Assembly: GCA_017885365.1 (NCBI GenBank) | Contig: JAFNGD010000443.1 | Span: 1-5,945, forward strand | DNA from: Nitrospirota bacterium | GTDB lineage: Bacteria > Nitrospirota > UBA9217 | Length of the DNA stretch: 5,945 nt | Direction of reading: 5' to 3' | Part shown: one piece after another, positions 1 to 5,706 of the stretch | How the letters are laid out: each line of letters begins with the position of its first letter | Numbering within the stretch: position 1 is the stretch's first letter | Position numbers and translations under genes: made by a program | The notes under the pieces: generated by a model | Databases searched by the model: none | Told to the model about the DNA's origin: nothing | Seen by the model: only the letters and a program-made list of their open reading frames with translations

Positions 1-25
1 TTTTGGCTTTTCGGATTTTATGAGC

Positions 26-33
26 AGGAGGTG
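26..33 (+). promoter_or_regulatory. Strong Shine-Dalgarno site setting the TTG start of fabF
   Basis: AGGAGGTG lies 5 bases before the TTG at 39-41. It closely matches the anti-Shine-Dalgarno end of 16S rRNA and, together with the typical FabF N-terminus that follows ([11 protein letters not shown]), fixes the start at this TTG. A TGA at 21-23 could end an upstream gene, but too little sequence remains to identify one. acpP is the usual neighbour here, yet the visible codons before the TGA do not resemble a recognisable ACP tail. Confidence 0.8.
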
Positions 34-38
34 CTTCA

Positions 39-1280
39 TTGAATCGCAGAGTCGTGGTCACCGGCGTCGGCATGGTCACCCCTGTCGGACTGGATACGGA
101 AACGAGCTGGGAAGGTTTGATCGCCGGCCGGAGCGGCATCGGGCCCATCACCCAGTTCGATGACAAGGACATTCCCACCCAGATCGCAGGCGAGGTGAAG
201 GGCTTCGACGCGGCTAAGTACATCGAACCGAAAGAGATCAAGAAGATGGACCGGTTCATCCACCTGGCGATCGCCGCGAGCCAGCTGGCCATGGACAGCG
301 CCCGGCTTCCGATCACGCCCGAAAACGCCGAGCGCGTCGGCGTCATCGCCGGCGCCGGCATCGGCGGCCTCCCCGCCATCGAGCGGTCCTATCGCGCCTA
401 CATGGAAAAAGGGTATCGCAGGATCACGCCCTTTTTCATTCCCATGTCGATCATCAATGAGATGGCCGGCCATATCTCCATGCGTTTCGGCGCCAAGGGC
501 CCGAACTCCTGCGCCGTCACGGCATGCGCCACGGGCACGCACTCCATCGGCGACGCGTTCAAGATCATCCAGCGCGGCGACGCCGATGCCATGTTCGCCG
601 GCGGCGCGGAATCCTGCATCTGCCCGCTGGGCGTCGGCGGGTTCAACGCCATGAAAGCCCTCTCGACCAGGAACAGCGAACCCGAACGCGCGAGCCGCCC
701 CTTTGACGCGGAACGTGACGGCTTCGTCATGGGTGAAGGCTCGGGCATCGTTGTCCTGGAGGACCTGGAGTCTGCGCAGCGGCGCGGCGCGGCCATCCTG
801 GCCGAGGTCATCGGCTACGGTCTTTCTGGGGACGCCTACCACATCACCTCCCCGGCGCCGAACGGCGAGGGCGCGGCCCGGTGCATGAAGATGGCCCTCA
901 GGGACGCGGGCATCACGCCCGCCGAGGTGGGCTACATCAACGCCCACGGCACGTCGACTAAGTACGGCGACGAACTCGAGACCATGGCCATCAAGACCGT
1001 GTTCGGGGACCATGCCCGCAAGGTGCCGGTCAGTTCCACGAAATCCATGACCGGCCACCTCCTGGGCGCGGCCGGCGGCGTCGAGGCCGTCATCAGCGTT
1101 CTCGCGCTCGAGCGCGGCGTCCTGCCGCCGACGATCAACCTCGAGAACCCCGACCCCGAATGCGACCTGGACTATATACCGAACACGGCGCGAAAGAAGC
1201 AGGTCGACATCGCCATGTCGAACTCCTTCGGGTTCGGCGGCACCAACGCCACCCTCGTGTTCAGGAAGTTCCGGCCGTAA
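39..1280 (+). CDS. fabF: Beta-ketoacyl-ACP synthase II (FabF)
   Basis: This enzyme of type II fatty acid synthesis condenses malonyl-ACP with a growing acyl-ACP in the cytoplasm, extending the chain by two carbons. The 413-residue product has the normal family length and a complete thiolase fold. The catalytic Cys163 lies in TACATG, His303 in [12 protein letters not shown], and Lys335/His340 in [13 protein letters not shown], the same residue numbers as in E. coli FabF. The glycine-rich C-terminal motif NSFGFGGTN (395-403) is intact. The start is a TTG with a strong ribosome binding site 5 bases upstream; no in-frame ATG fits the conserved N-terminus. The stop is one base before rnc, so the two are probably cotranscribed and translationally coupled. 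FabB is less likely given the length and the exact alignment of active-site positions with FabF. Nothing looks degenerate. Confidence 0.97.
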   Translation: MNRRVVVTGVGMVTPVGLDTETSWEGLIAGRSGIGPITQFDDKDIPTQIAGEVKGFDAAKYIEPKEIKKMDRFIHLAIAASQLAMDSARLPITPENAERVGVIAGAGIGGLPAIERSYRAYMEKGYRRITPFFIPMSIINEMAGHISMRFGAKGPNSCAVTACATGTHSIGDAFKIIQRGDADAMFAGGAESCICPLGVGGFNAMKALSTRNSEPERASRPFDAERDGFVMGEGSGIVVLEDLESAQRRGAAILAEVIGYGLSGDAYHITSPAPNGEGAARCMKMALRDAGITPAEVGYINAHGTSTKYGDELETMAIKTVFGDHARKVPVSSTKSMTGHLLGAAGGVEAVISVLALERGVLPPTINLENPDPECDLDYIPNTARKKQVDIAMSNSFGFGGTNATLVFRKFRP

Positions 1281-1281
1281 T

Positions 1282-1995
1282 ATGCGCCCCGTCAGCGAGC
1301 TCCAGCAGCAGATCGCCTTCACCTACCGTGATCCCCGCCTGCTGGAGCGCGCGCTTACCCACAAATCCTACGCCAACGAGAACCGCCTGTCGGAGCACAA
1401 TGAGCGGATGGAGTTCCTAGGGGACTCCGTCCTCAGTCTCGTCGTGAGCGAGCTCCTCATGAACGCCCTTCCCGGAGCTTCCGAGGGGGAGCTGTCCCGC
1501 ATCCGGGCGGCCGTGGTGAGCGAGCCGTCCCTTGCAGCAGTGGCGCGGGAGATCGGCCTCGGCGAGTTCCTGCTGGTGGGCCGGGGTGAAGAGCAGACCG
1601 GCGGCCGGGACAAGGACTCGCTCCTCGCCGACAGCCTCGAGGCCCTCGTCGCTTCCCTCTACCTGGACAGCGGCATCGAACAGGCAGGCGCCTTCATTAC
1701 CCGCTTTTTCAGGGACAGGATCGACAGGGTCCAGACCGCAGGCGGCACCGCGGACCACAAGACCGAGCTGCAGGAGCTCTGCCAGGAGCGGCTCAAGACC
1801 TTGCCGGAGTACCGCGTTGTGTCCGAGTCCGGCCCCGACCACCGGAAAGAGTTCACGGTCGAGCTCTCGATACGCGGCGATGTCTGCGGACGGGGGACCG
1901 GCAGGAACAAGAAGGAAGCCGAGCAGCGGGCGGCGAAAGAGGCGCTTGAAAGACTAAGGAGTCAGGAGTCAGAAGACAGGAGTCAGGAGAAATAG
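1282..1995 (+). CDS. rnc: Ribonuclease III
   Basis: RNase III is the cytoplasmic double-strand-specific endoribonuclease that processes rRNA precursors and structured mRNAs. The 237-residue protein has both expected domains. The nuclease domain (about 1-150) carries the signature HNERMEFLGDSVLSLV, with metal and catalytic residues Glu41, Glu44, Asp48, Glu68, Asp117 and Glu120, matching E. coli E38, E41, D45, E65, D114 and E117. The dsRNA-binding domain (about 157-226) ends in the basic helix GRNKKEAEQRAAKEAL. The ATG follows the fabF stop by one base; only a weak AGGAAG (1263-1268) precedes it, so coupling to fabF is likely. The last 11 or so residues (SQESEDRSQEK) are encoded by a period-7 repeat rather than by conserved gene sequence. 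The TAG stop overlaps a GTG that could start the next gene (TAGTG). Confidence 0.97.
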   Translation: MRPVSELQQQIAFTYRDPRLLERALTHKSYANENRLSEHNERMEFLGDSVLSLVVSELLMNALPGASEGELSRIRAAVVSEPSLAAVAREIGLGEFLLVGRGEEQTGGRDKDSLLADSLEALVASLYLDSGIEQAGAFITRFFRDRIDRVQTAGGTADHKTELQELCQERLKTLPEYRVVSESGPDHRKEFTVELSIRGDVCGRGTGRNKKEAEQRAAKEALERLRSQESEDRSQEK

Positions 1996-2044
1996 TGACC
2001 TTCCCTTCGTTCTTCTCTCCTGGCTTCTGGCTCCTGCCTCCTGT
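1957..2044 (+). repeat. Period-7 inverted repeat across the rnc 3' end
   Basis: The left arm is five consecutive heptads at 1958-1992: GGAGTCA, GGAGTCA, GAAGACA, GGAGTCA, GGAGAAA. The right arm is four heptads at 2017-2044: CTCCTGG, CTTCTGG, CTCCTGC, CTCCTGT. Bases 1958-1982 and the reverse complement of 2017-2041 agree at 22 of 25 positions; even the variant GAAG heptad is matched by CTTC. The loop is 34 bases. In RNA this gives a long imperfect hairpin (22 Watson-Crick pairs, one G-U, two mismatches). It resembles the short tandemly repeated heptamer elements known from other bacteria, but I cannot assign a family. It contains the rnc stop codon and the possible upstream start of the radical SAM gene. 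Confidence 0.85.
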
Positions 2045-2051
2045 ATTGAAC

Positions 2052-3074
2052 ATGATCATCCCCTTCTTCATCCCCCATGCGGGCTGCCCCCACCAGTGCG
2101 TGTTCTGCGATCAGAAGAGCATCACTGGGAAGAGCGCGCCTCCGGACCCCTCATCCATGCCTTCGGCCATCTCATCCTATCTTGCGACGGCTTCACCGGA
2201 CGGTCCGGTCCAGGTCGCATTCTACGGCGGAAGTTTTACCGCACTCCCGGTTGAGGTTCAGAAACAGTACCTCGGCGCGGTCCAGCCGTTCCTTTCAACA
2301 GGCCGGATAGCGGGCATCCGCCTGTCCACCAGACCTGACGCTGTCACGCCCGGCATCCTCTCCCTCCTGAAGCAGTATCATGTCAGCACCGTTGAGCTCG
2401 GTGCACAGTCCATGGACGACGAGGTACTCCTGCTCTCGGGCCGCGGGCATACGAGCACCGACACCGTCAACGCCGTCAGGTTGCTCCGGGGGCATGCCTT
2501 TACCATCGGCCTTCAGCTCATGCCGGGACTGCCGGGAGATACGTCAGAGCGATTTCATGCAACCGTCAACAGGGTCATTTCCCTGAAGCCCGACCTCGTC
2601 AGGATCTATCCGGCCCTCGTGATCAGGGACACGCCCCTCGCGGTGCTCTATCGCACGGGGAGATACACACCGCTGTCCCTGGAGGATGCCGTGGACCTAT
2701 GCCGTGACGCCATTGAACGCTTCGACGCAGCGGGCATCACCGTTGTCCGGGTCGGCCTCCAGCCCACGGAAGAGCTCGAACGCCCGGGCACGGTGCTCGC
2801 CGGGCCCTGGCATCCGGCATTCAGACAGCTCGTCGAATCCTCCCGGTTCCTCGAGTCCATGCGGGCGCTCCTCGAGCCCGGGAACGCGTCCGGACCGATC
2901 ACCTTCGCCGTGAACCCCGCGGACCTCTCCTCGGCCATCGGCCAGAACCGCCGGAATATCCATGCCATCAGGGACCAATACGGCAGGAATGCGACGATCA
3001 TCACGGACCCGGCCCTTCCAAGGGGCTCGGTCAGGAACGGCCCCTCTTGCAACCCGGAGGAGATTGGGCTATAG
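2052..3074 (+). CDS. Elp3-like radical SAM protein without an acetyltransferase domain
   Basis: This is a radical SAM enzyme with an Elp3-type core. From the ATG it has 340 residues. The [4Fe-4S] cluster motif is GCPHQCVFC (Cys12, Cys16, Cys19), CxxxCxxC as in most radical SAM enzymes. It is followed by FYGGSFTALP (SAM-binding GGSF), STRPD, ELGAQSMDDEVL and GLQLMPGLPGDT. The Elp3-type block VRIYPALVIRDTPLAVLY follows, then GLQPTEELERPGTVLAGPWHPAF. The C-terminus (SSAIGQNRRNIHAI) resembles the tail of a related family that, from memory, sits beside rnc in Clostridia. The GNAT acetyltransferase half of true Elp3 is absent, so tRNA carboxymethylation cannot be assumed and the substrate is unknown. 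The start is uncertain: ATG 2052 fits the expected N-terminus just before IIPFFIPHAGC but has no ribosome site. GTG 1995 has AGGAG 5 bases upstream but would add 19 repeat-encoded residues. Confidence 0.88.
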   Translation: MIIPFFIPHAGCPHQCVFCDQKSITGKSAPPDPSSMPSAISSYLATASPDGPVQVAFYGGSFTALPVEVQKQYLGAVQPFLSTGRIAGIRLSTRPDAVTPGILSLLKQYHVSTVELGAQSMDDEVLLLSGRGHTSTDTVNAVRLLRGHAFTIGLQLMPGLPGDTSERFHATVNRVISLKPDLVRIYPALVIRDTPLAVLYRTGRYTPLSLEDAVDLCRDAIERFDAAGITVVRVGLQPTEELERPGTVLAGPWHPAFRQLVESSRFLESMRALLEPGNASGPITFAVNPADLSSAIGQNRRNIHAIRDQYGRNATIITDPALPRGSVRNGPSCNPEEIGL

Positions 3075-3075
3075 T

Positions 3076-3552
3076 ATGTCCATGCTGAGGACATTTCTGC
3101 TATCGTTGCTCATGACCGGGGTGCTGGCCGCGGGCTCTGCGGCCGCCGAGATCAAGGAGATCGAGCTGACCGACGGCAGCGTCATCACCGGAGAGGTCCT
3201 GTCCCTGAGCAGCGGCGTATACACCATCAGGACCGGTTCCCTGGGTACGCTCAAGATTGATGAGGCCAAGGTCCGGGCCATCCGTCCGCAAGGCTCATCG
3301 TCATCGCCGCCGCAGGCCGGTCGGGCCGGCGAGGTCAAAGCCCTCCAGGACAAGATGCTGAGCGACAGGGAGGTCATGAGCAAGATCGAATCGCTCAAGG
3401 ACGATCCCCAGTTCATGAAGGCTCTCGAAGACCCCGAGATCCTGAACGCGGTAAGATCCGGGGACATTGCCTCGCTCATGGCAAATCCCAGGTTCCTTGA
3501 GCTCCTGCACAACCCCACGGTTCAGGACATCCAGCAAAAAGTCACAAAATAG
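3076..3552 (+). CDS. Exported protein with SH3-like and STI1/DP-like domains
   Basis: I do not recognise a named gene. The 158-residue product starts with a signal peptide (hydrophobic stretch about 5-20, likely signal peptidase I cleavage after SAAA at residue 24), so it is probably periplasmic. Residues 25-71 (EIELTDGSVITGEV, then GTLKIDEAKVRAI) form a short beta-rich SH3/Sm-like unit. After a Ser/Pro/Gly linker (72-86), residues 87-158 are helical with repeated Asp/Asn-Pro turns (DP 110-111, DP 119-120, NP 137-138, NP 146-147). This pattern is like the STI1 (DP) domain of Hsp70/Hsp90 co-chaperones. A chaperone-adaptor or peptide-binding role is inference. The ATG lies one base after the radical SAM stop; GGAGGAG at 3056-3062 precedes it by 13 bases, a rather long spacing. 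Met41 of a longer open frame (3082) is an alternative start. Confidence 0.8.
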   Translation: MSMLRTFLLSLLMTGVLAAGSAAAEIKEIELTDGSVITGEVLSLSSGVYTIRTGSLGTLKIDEAKVRAIRPQGSSSSPPQAGRAGEVKALQDKMLSDREVMSKIESLKDDPQFMKALEDPEILNAVRSGDIASLMANPRFLELLHNPTVQDIQQKVTK

Positions 3553-3599
3553 CCGCTCCTGCCGCTCCGCCCGCTTCCTTCTGCTGCAGTGAAAACCTG

Positions 3600-3628
3600 T
3601 TGACATCACGAGGGGTTCTCGGTAGTAT
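3600..3628 (+). promoter_or_regulatory. Sigma-70-type promoter for purMN
   Basis: A perfect -35 box TTGACA (3600-3605) is separated by exactly 17 bases from TAGTAT (3623-3628), which matches TATAAT at 4 of 6 positions. Transcription would start near 3635, about 150 bases before the purM ATG. It lies in a 231-bp gap between two same-strand genes, where a new transcription unit would be expected. The prediction is by sequence only. Confidence 0.65.
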
Positions 3629-3635
3629 CGTACCG
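3620..3635. promoter_or_regulatory. Small inverted repeat over the -10 box, possible operator
   Basis: CGGTA (3620-3624) and TACCG (3631-3635) form a perfect 5+5 inverted repeat with a 6-base spacer. It covers the proposed -10 box and start site. That position would suit a repressor site, but the arms are short and chance is a real possibility. Confidence 0.2.
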
Positions 3636-3669
3636 ATTTTGGCCCAATAACACCATGTTTTGCACACTC

Positions 3670-3759
3670 GATCGTTGGGGGCGACAAGGGTGCTTGTTTG
3701 CCAAGCTTCCCTTGAAAAGTGACGGCTCACAGACGATCCGGGCAAAGGATTCTTTTTTT
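3670..3759 (+). promoter_or_regulatory. Candidate attenuator or riboswitch-like leader of purM
   Basis: Three helices can form a closed three-way junction. P1 pairs GATCGTT (3670-3676) with GACGATC (3732-3738), 7 pairs including one G-U. P2 is an 11-pair hairpin (3685-3690 with 3709-3714, and 3692-3696 with 3702-3706), with a small internal loop and apical loop TTTGC (3697-3701). P3 pairs GTGA with TCAC (3719-3730). The 3' strand of P1 overlaps the 5' strand of a terminator-like hairpin ending in T6, so the two folds are mutually exclusive. In addition, the P2 loop TTTGC is exactly complementary to GCAAA at 3742-3746, allowing a 5-pair pseudoknot. I cannot match it to the purine, ZTP, PRPP or c-di-GMP consensus sequences I know. 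The ligand, if any, is unknown; a purine-pathway signal would be the natural guess from the downstream genes. Confidence 0.4.
3731..3759 (+). terminator. Terminator-like hairpin in the purM leader
   Basis: AGA plus ATCC (3731-3733, 3736-3739) pairs with GGATTCT (3747-3753) around the loop GGGCAAA, leaving a 2-base bulge (CG). It is followed by six more T residues (3754-3759). The stem is short and only moderately stable, so it would be a weak terminator or a conditional one. Its location, after the purM promoter and before the purM ribosome site, suggests attenuation rather than ending the upstream gene. Confidence 0.4.
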
Positions 3760-3783
3760 ATTTCAGCCAGTTAAAGGAGCTTT

Positions 3784-4815
3784 ATGGCCATAACCTACAA
3801 GGACGCCGGAGTGGATATCGATGCCGGTGACCAGTTCGTTCAGAAGATCAAGCCCTTCGTCAAGTCAACCTTCCGCCCCGAGGTCCTGACGGACATCGGC
3901 GGATTCGGCGGTCTCTTCGCGCTGAAGAAGTACCGGAACCCGGTGCTCGTGTCCGGCACCGACGGCGTGGGCACCAAGCTCAAGATCGCCTTCCTGATGA
4001 ACAAGCACGATACCGTGGGCATCGACCTGGTGGCCATGTGCGTGAACGACATAGTGGTGCAGGGCGCCGAGCCCCTCTTCTTCCTGGACTACTTCGCCAC
4101 CGGCAGGCTCAAACCCGACGACCATGCCGACATTGTGAAGGGCATCGCCGACGGCTGCAAACAGGCGGGCTGTGCGCTCATCGGCGGCGAGACTGCCGAG
4201 ATGCCGTCGTTCTATGCCGAGGACGAATACGACCTCGCGGGCTTCGCCGTGGGCGTGGTGGAGAAGAAGAACATCGTCGACGGATCACGCATCAAGCCAG
4301 GAGACCAGCTCATCGGCCTCGCTTCGTCGGGCCTGCACAGCAACGGCTATTCGCTCGTCCGGAAGGTCCTGCTCGAGAAGGCCGGCTACGGCGTGGACGA
4401 CACGCTGACCGAACTGGGCAACGGCACCCTCGGTGAGGTGCTGCTCACGCCGACGCGGATCTATGTGAAGACCGTACTGGCGCTGATGAACAACTTCGAA
4501 ATCCGCGGCATGGCCCATATTACCGGCGGTGGCATCACCGAGAACACCCCCCGCATGCTCACCAAGGGGACCCAGGCCCTCATCCGCAAAAAGACCTGGG
4601 ACATCCCTCCGATCTTCAGGCTCCTGCAAAAGAAGTCCGGCGTGGATGATGATGAGATGTACCGCGCCTTCAACATGGGGCTGGGCATGGTCCTCGCGGT
4701 CCCGAAGAAGCAGGCCGACGCGGTCATGAAACGGGCAACAAAGCTCGGCGACAAGGCCTTTCACATCGGCGAGGTCATCAAGGGCAGGCCGGGTGTGAAG
4801 TACGCTGAAAAGTGA
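3784..4815 (+). CDS. purM: Phosphoribosylformylglycinamidine cyclo-ligase (AIR synthetase)
   Basis: PurM closes the imidazole ring in step 5 of de novo purine synthesis, converting FGAM and ATP to AIR, ADP and phosphate in the cytoplasm. The 343-residue protein is close to the usual length (E. coli 345) and begins with the typical [11 protein letters not shown]. Conserved blocks are present in order: [14 protein letters not shown] (57-70), [19 protein letters not shown] (79-97), [13 protein letters not shown] (132-144), [12 protein letters not shown] (149-160), [15 protein letters not shown] (178-192), [15 protein letters not shown] (245-259) and FNMGLGMVL (296-304). The ATP-binding glycine-rich and acidic residues therefore appear intact. 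The ATG has AAAGGAG (3773-3779) 4 bases upstream, a slightly short spacing. The gene begins a unit with purN and is preceded by its own promoter and a structured leader. No defect is visible. Confidence 0.97.
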   Translation: MAITYKDAGVDIDAGDQFVQKIKPFVKSTFRPEVLTDIGGFGGLFALKKYRNPVLVSGTDGVGTKLKIAFLMNKHDTVGIDLVAMCVNDIVVQGAEPLFFLDYFATGRLKPDDHADIVKGIADGCKQAGCALIGGETAEMPSFYAEDEYDLAGFAVGVVEKKNIVDGSRIKPGDQLIGLASSGLHSNGYSLVRKVLLEKAGYGVDDTLTELGNGTLGEVLLTPTRIYVKTVLALMNNFEIRGMAHITGGGITENTPRMLTKGTQALIRKKTWDIPPIFRLLQKKSGVDDDEMYRAFNMGLGMVLAVPKKQADAVMKRATKLGDKAFHIGEVIKGRPGVKYAEK

Positions 4816-4817
4816 AC

Positions 4818-4881
4818 CAGTCGGTAGTCGATAGTCGTCAGTCGAAATTCTTGTGACTGCCGACAGACGACTGCCGAGCTT
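4818..4881 (+). repeat. Period-7 inverted repeat between purM and purN
   Basis: Four heptads with core AGTCG run from 4818 to 4845: CAGTCGG, TAGTCGA, TAGTCGT, CAGTCGA. The opposite arm is TGACTGC, CGACAGA, CGACTGC (4854-4874), followed by the partial match CGAGCTT. Bases 4821-4844 and the reverse complement of 4854-4877 agree at 18 of 24 positions, with a 9-base loop. The architecture is the same as the repeat at 1957-2044 but the word is different. It begins 2 bases after the purM stop and ends 32 bases before the purN ATG. In the transcript it would form an imperfect hairpin between the two cistrons. There is no T-run, so it is not a typical terminator. Confidence 0.75.
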
Positions 4882-4913
4882 TATTCCGACCGCCATCCCA
4901 TGAGGTTTTCTCC

Positions 4914-5564
4914 ATGAAGAAGGTCCGCATCGGCGTCCTCGTCTCCGGCCGCGGTTCCAACCTCCAGGCCATCATCGACAACATCGAACAAGGCAAGCTC
5001 TCTGCCGAGCTCGCCGTGGTCATCAGCGACCAGGCCGACGCTTATGCGCTCGTGCGGGCGCGCAAGCACAAGGTCCCCGGCGTCCACGTGAGCGCGAAAG
5101 GATACAAGGGCAGGCGCGACGAGTACGATGCGCTGCTCGTGAAGGAGCTGCAGAAGCACAACGTGGAGCTCGTCGCCCTCGCGGGCTTCATGCGCATCAT
5201 CACGCCAACGCTGCTCAAGGCGTTCTCCCATCGCGTCCTGAACATCCACCCCGCCCTGCTGCCGTCCTTCCCGGGCCTGCACGTGCAGAAGGCCGCGCTG
5301 GAGCACGGCGTCAAGTTCTCGGGCTGCACCGTCCACTTCGTGGACGAAGGCATGGACACGGGACCCATCATCATCCAGGCCGTGGTGCCCATCCTCGACA
5401 ATGACACGGAAGACACGCTCTCTGCGCGCATCCTGAAGCAGGAGCACACAATCTACTCCCGCGCCATCCAGCTCCATGCCGAGGGGCGGCTCCGGATCGA
5501 AGGCCGCCGCGTCATCGTCACCAACAACAGGACCGAGACCGACGAGTTCCTGATGAATCCCTGA
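4914..5564 (+). CDS. purN: Phosphoribosylglycinamide formyltransferase (GAR transformylase)
   Basis: PurN transfers a formyl group from 10-formyltetrahydrofolate to GAR, giving FGAR, in step 3 of purine synthesis. The 216-residue length is normal. The phosphate-binding N-terminus VLVSGRGSNLQAI (8-20) is present. The catalytic triad is complete: Asn110 and His112 in LNIHPALLPSFPGLH, and Asp148 in DEGMDTGP, matching E. coli N106, H108 and D144. The folate-site segment LAGFMRIITP is at 89-98. This is the folate-dependent enzyme, not the formate-using PurT. The ATG at 4914 has GAGG at 4902-4905, 8 bases upstream; another ATG at 4900 is out of frame. It lies 98 bases after purM on the same strand, separated by a period-7 inverted repeat. 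The pairing purM-purN is common in bacteria and indicates an operon. Confidence 0.97.
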   Translation: MKKVRIGVLVSGRGSNLQAIIDNIEQGKLSAELAVVISDQADAYALVRARKHKVPGVHVSAKGYKGRRDEYDALLVKELQKHNVELVALAGFMRIITPTLLKAFSHRVLNIHPALLPSFPGLHVQKAALEHGVKFSGCTVHFVDEGMDTGPIIIQAVVPILDNDTEDTLSARILKQEHTIYSRAIQLHAEGRLRIEGRRVIVTNNRTETDEFLMNP

Positions 5565-5633
5565 CCCGCCCGCTATCCGCCCCTCTGATGCCGCGCTGAC
5601 GTCCGGAGTTCTCTCTGCCGCCGCTTTTTACCC

Positions 5634-5662
5634 TTGCGCAAAACCCGACCGTGTGCGAAAAT
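5634..5662 (+). promoter_or_regulatory. Weak promoter candidate before the efflux adaptor gene
   Basis: TTGCGC (5634-5639) and GAAAAT (5657-5662) are 17 bases apart and match the sigma-70 boxes at 3 and 4 of 6 positions. The -35 box is part of the 8-bp palindrome TTGCGCAA (5634-5641). The 142-bp gap after purN and the change of function support a new transcription unit, but the boxes are poor. I see no convincing terminator for purMN in this gap. Confidence 0.22.
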
Positions 5663-5675
5663 TGGAACTGCACAC
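5651..5675. promoter_or_regulatory. Inverted repeat, possible operator for the efflux gene
   Basis: GTGTGC (5651-5656) and GCACAC (5670-5675) form a perfect 6+6 inverted repeat with a 13-base spacer. It sits 31 bases before the adaptor ATG and over the weak -10 candidate. Efflux operons are often controlled by local TetR, MarR or MerR-type regulators binding such dyads; no regulator gene is visible in this window, so this assignment is inference. Confidence 0.35.
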
Positions 5676-5706
5676 ATCAGTTGAGCGGCTTTCCGAGGGA
5701 TCATCC

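Noticed and set aside
36..1322. Long reverse-strand open frame opposite fabF
   Set aside because: It is the antisense shadow of a strongly conserved fabF in GC-rich DNA, with Arg/Gly/Ala/Asp-rich low-complexity translation and no recognisable motif.
1957..2044. CRISPR array or start of one
   Set aside because: The units are contiguous 7-mers without spacers and the arms are inverted, not direct repeats separated by unique sequence.
2962..3075. N-terminal extension of the STI1-like protein from an ATG at 2962
   Set aside because: The extension overlaps the radical SAM coding frame, has no conserved look and would bury the clear signal peptide. The ATG at 3076 gives a proper N-terminus.
3552..3578. 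Three imperfect 9-base repeats (GCCGCTCCT, GCCGCTCCG, CCCGCTTCC)
   Set aside because: Short, imperfect and within a GC-rich post-stop segment; likely compositional.
3670..3759. ZTP (pfl), purine or c-di-GMP-I riboswitch in the purM leader
   Set aside because: The CCGGGCA segment and location before a pur gene recall ZTP riboswitches, but the conserved GGGGAGC and CCGCCUGGGCA blocks are absent. The purine aptamer junction sequences and the GEMM core are also missing.
4818..4881. Intrinsic terminator between purM and purN
   Set aside because: The hairpin is imperfect and no T-run follows it, while purN lies on the same strand with a good ribosome site; repeat structure explains it better.
4285..4896. 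Reverse-strand open frame opposite purM
   Set aside because: It lies antisense to intact purM, has no plausible domain and runs into the period-7 repeat; a shadow frame.
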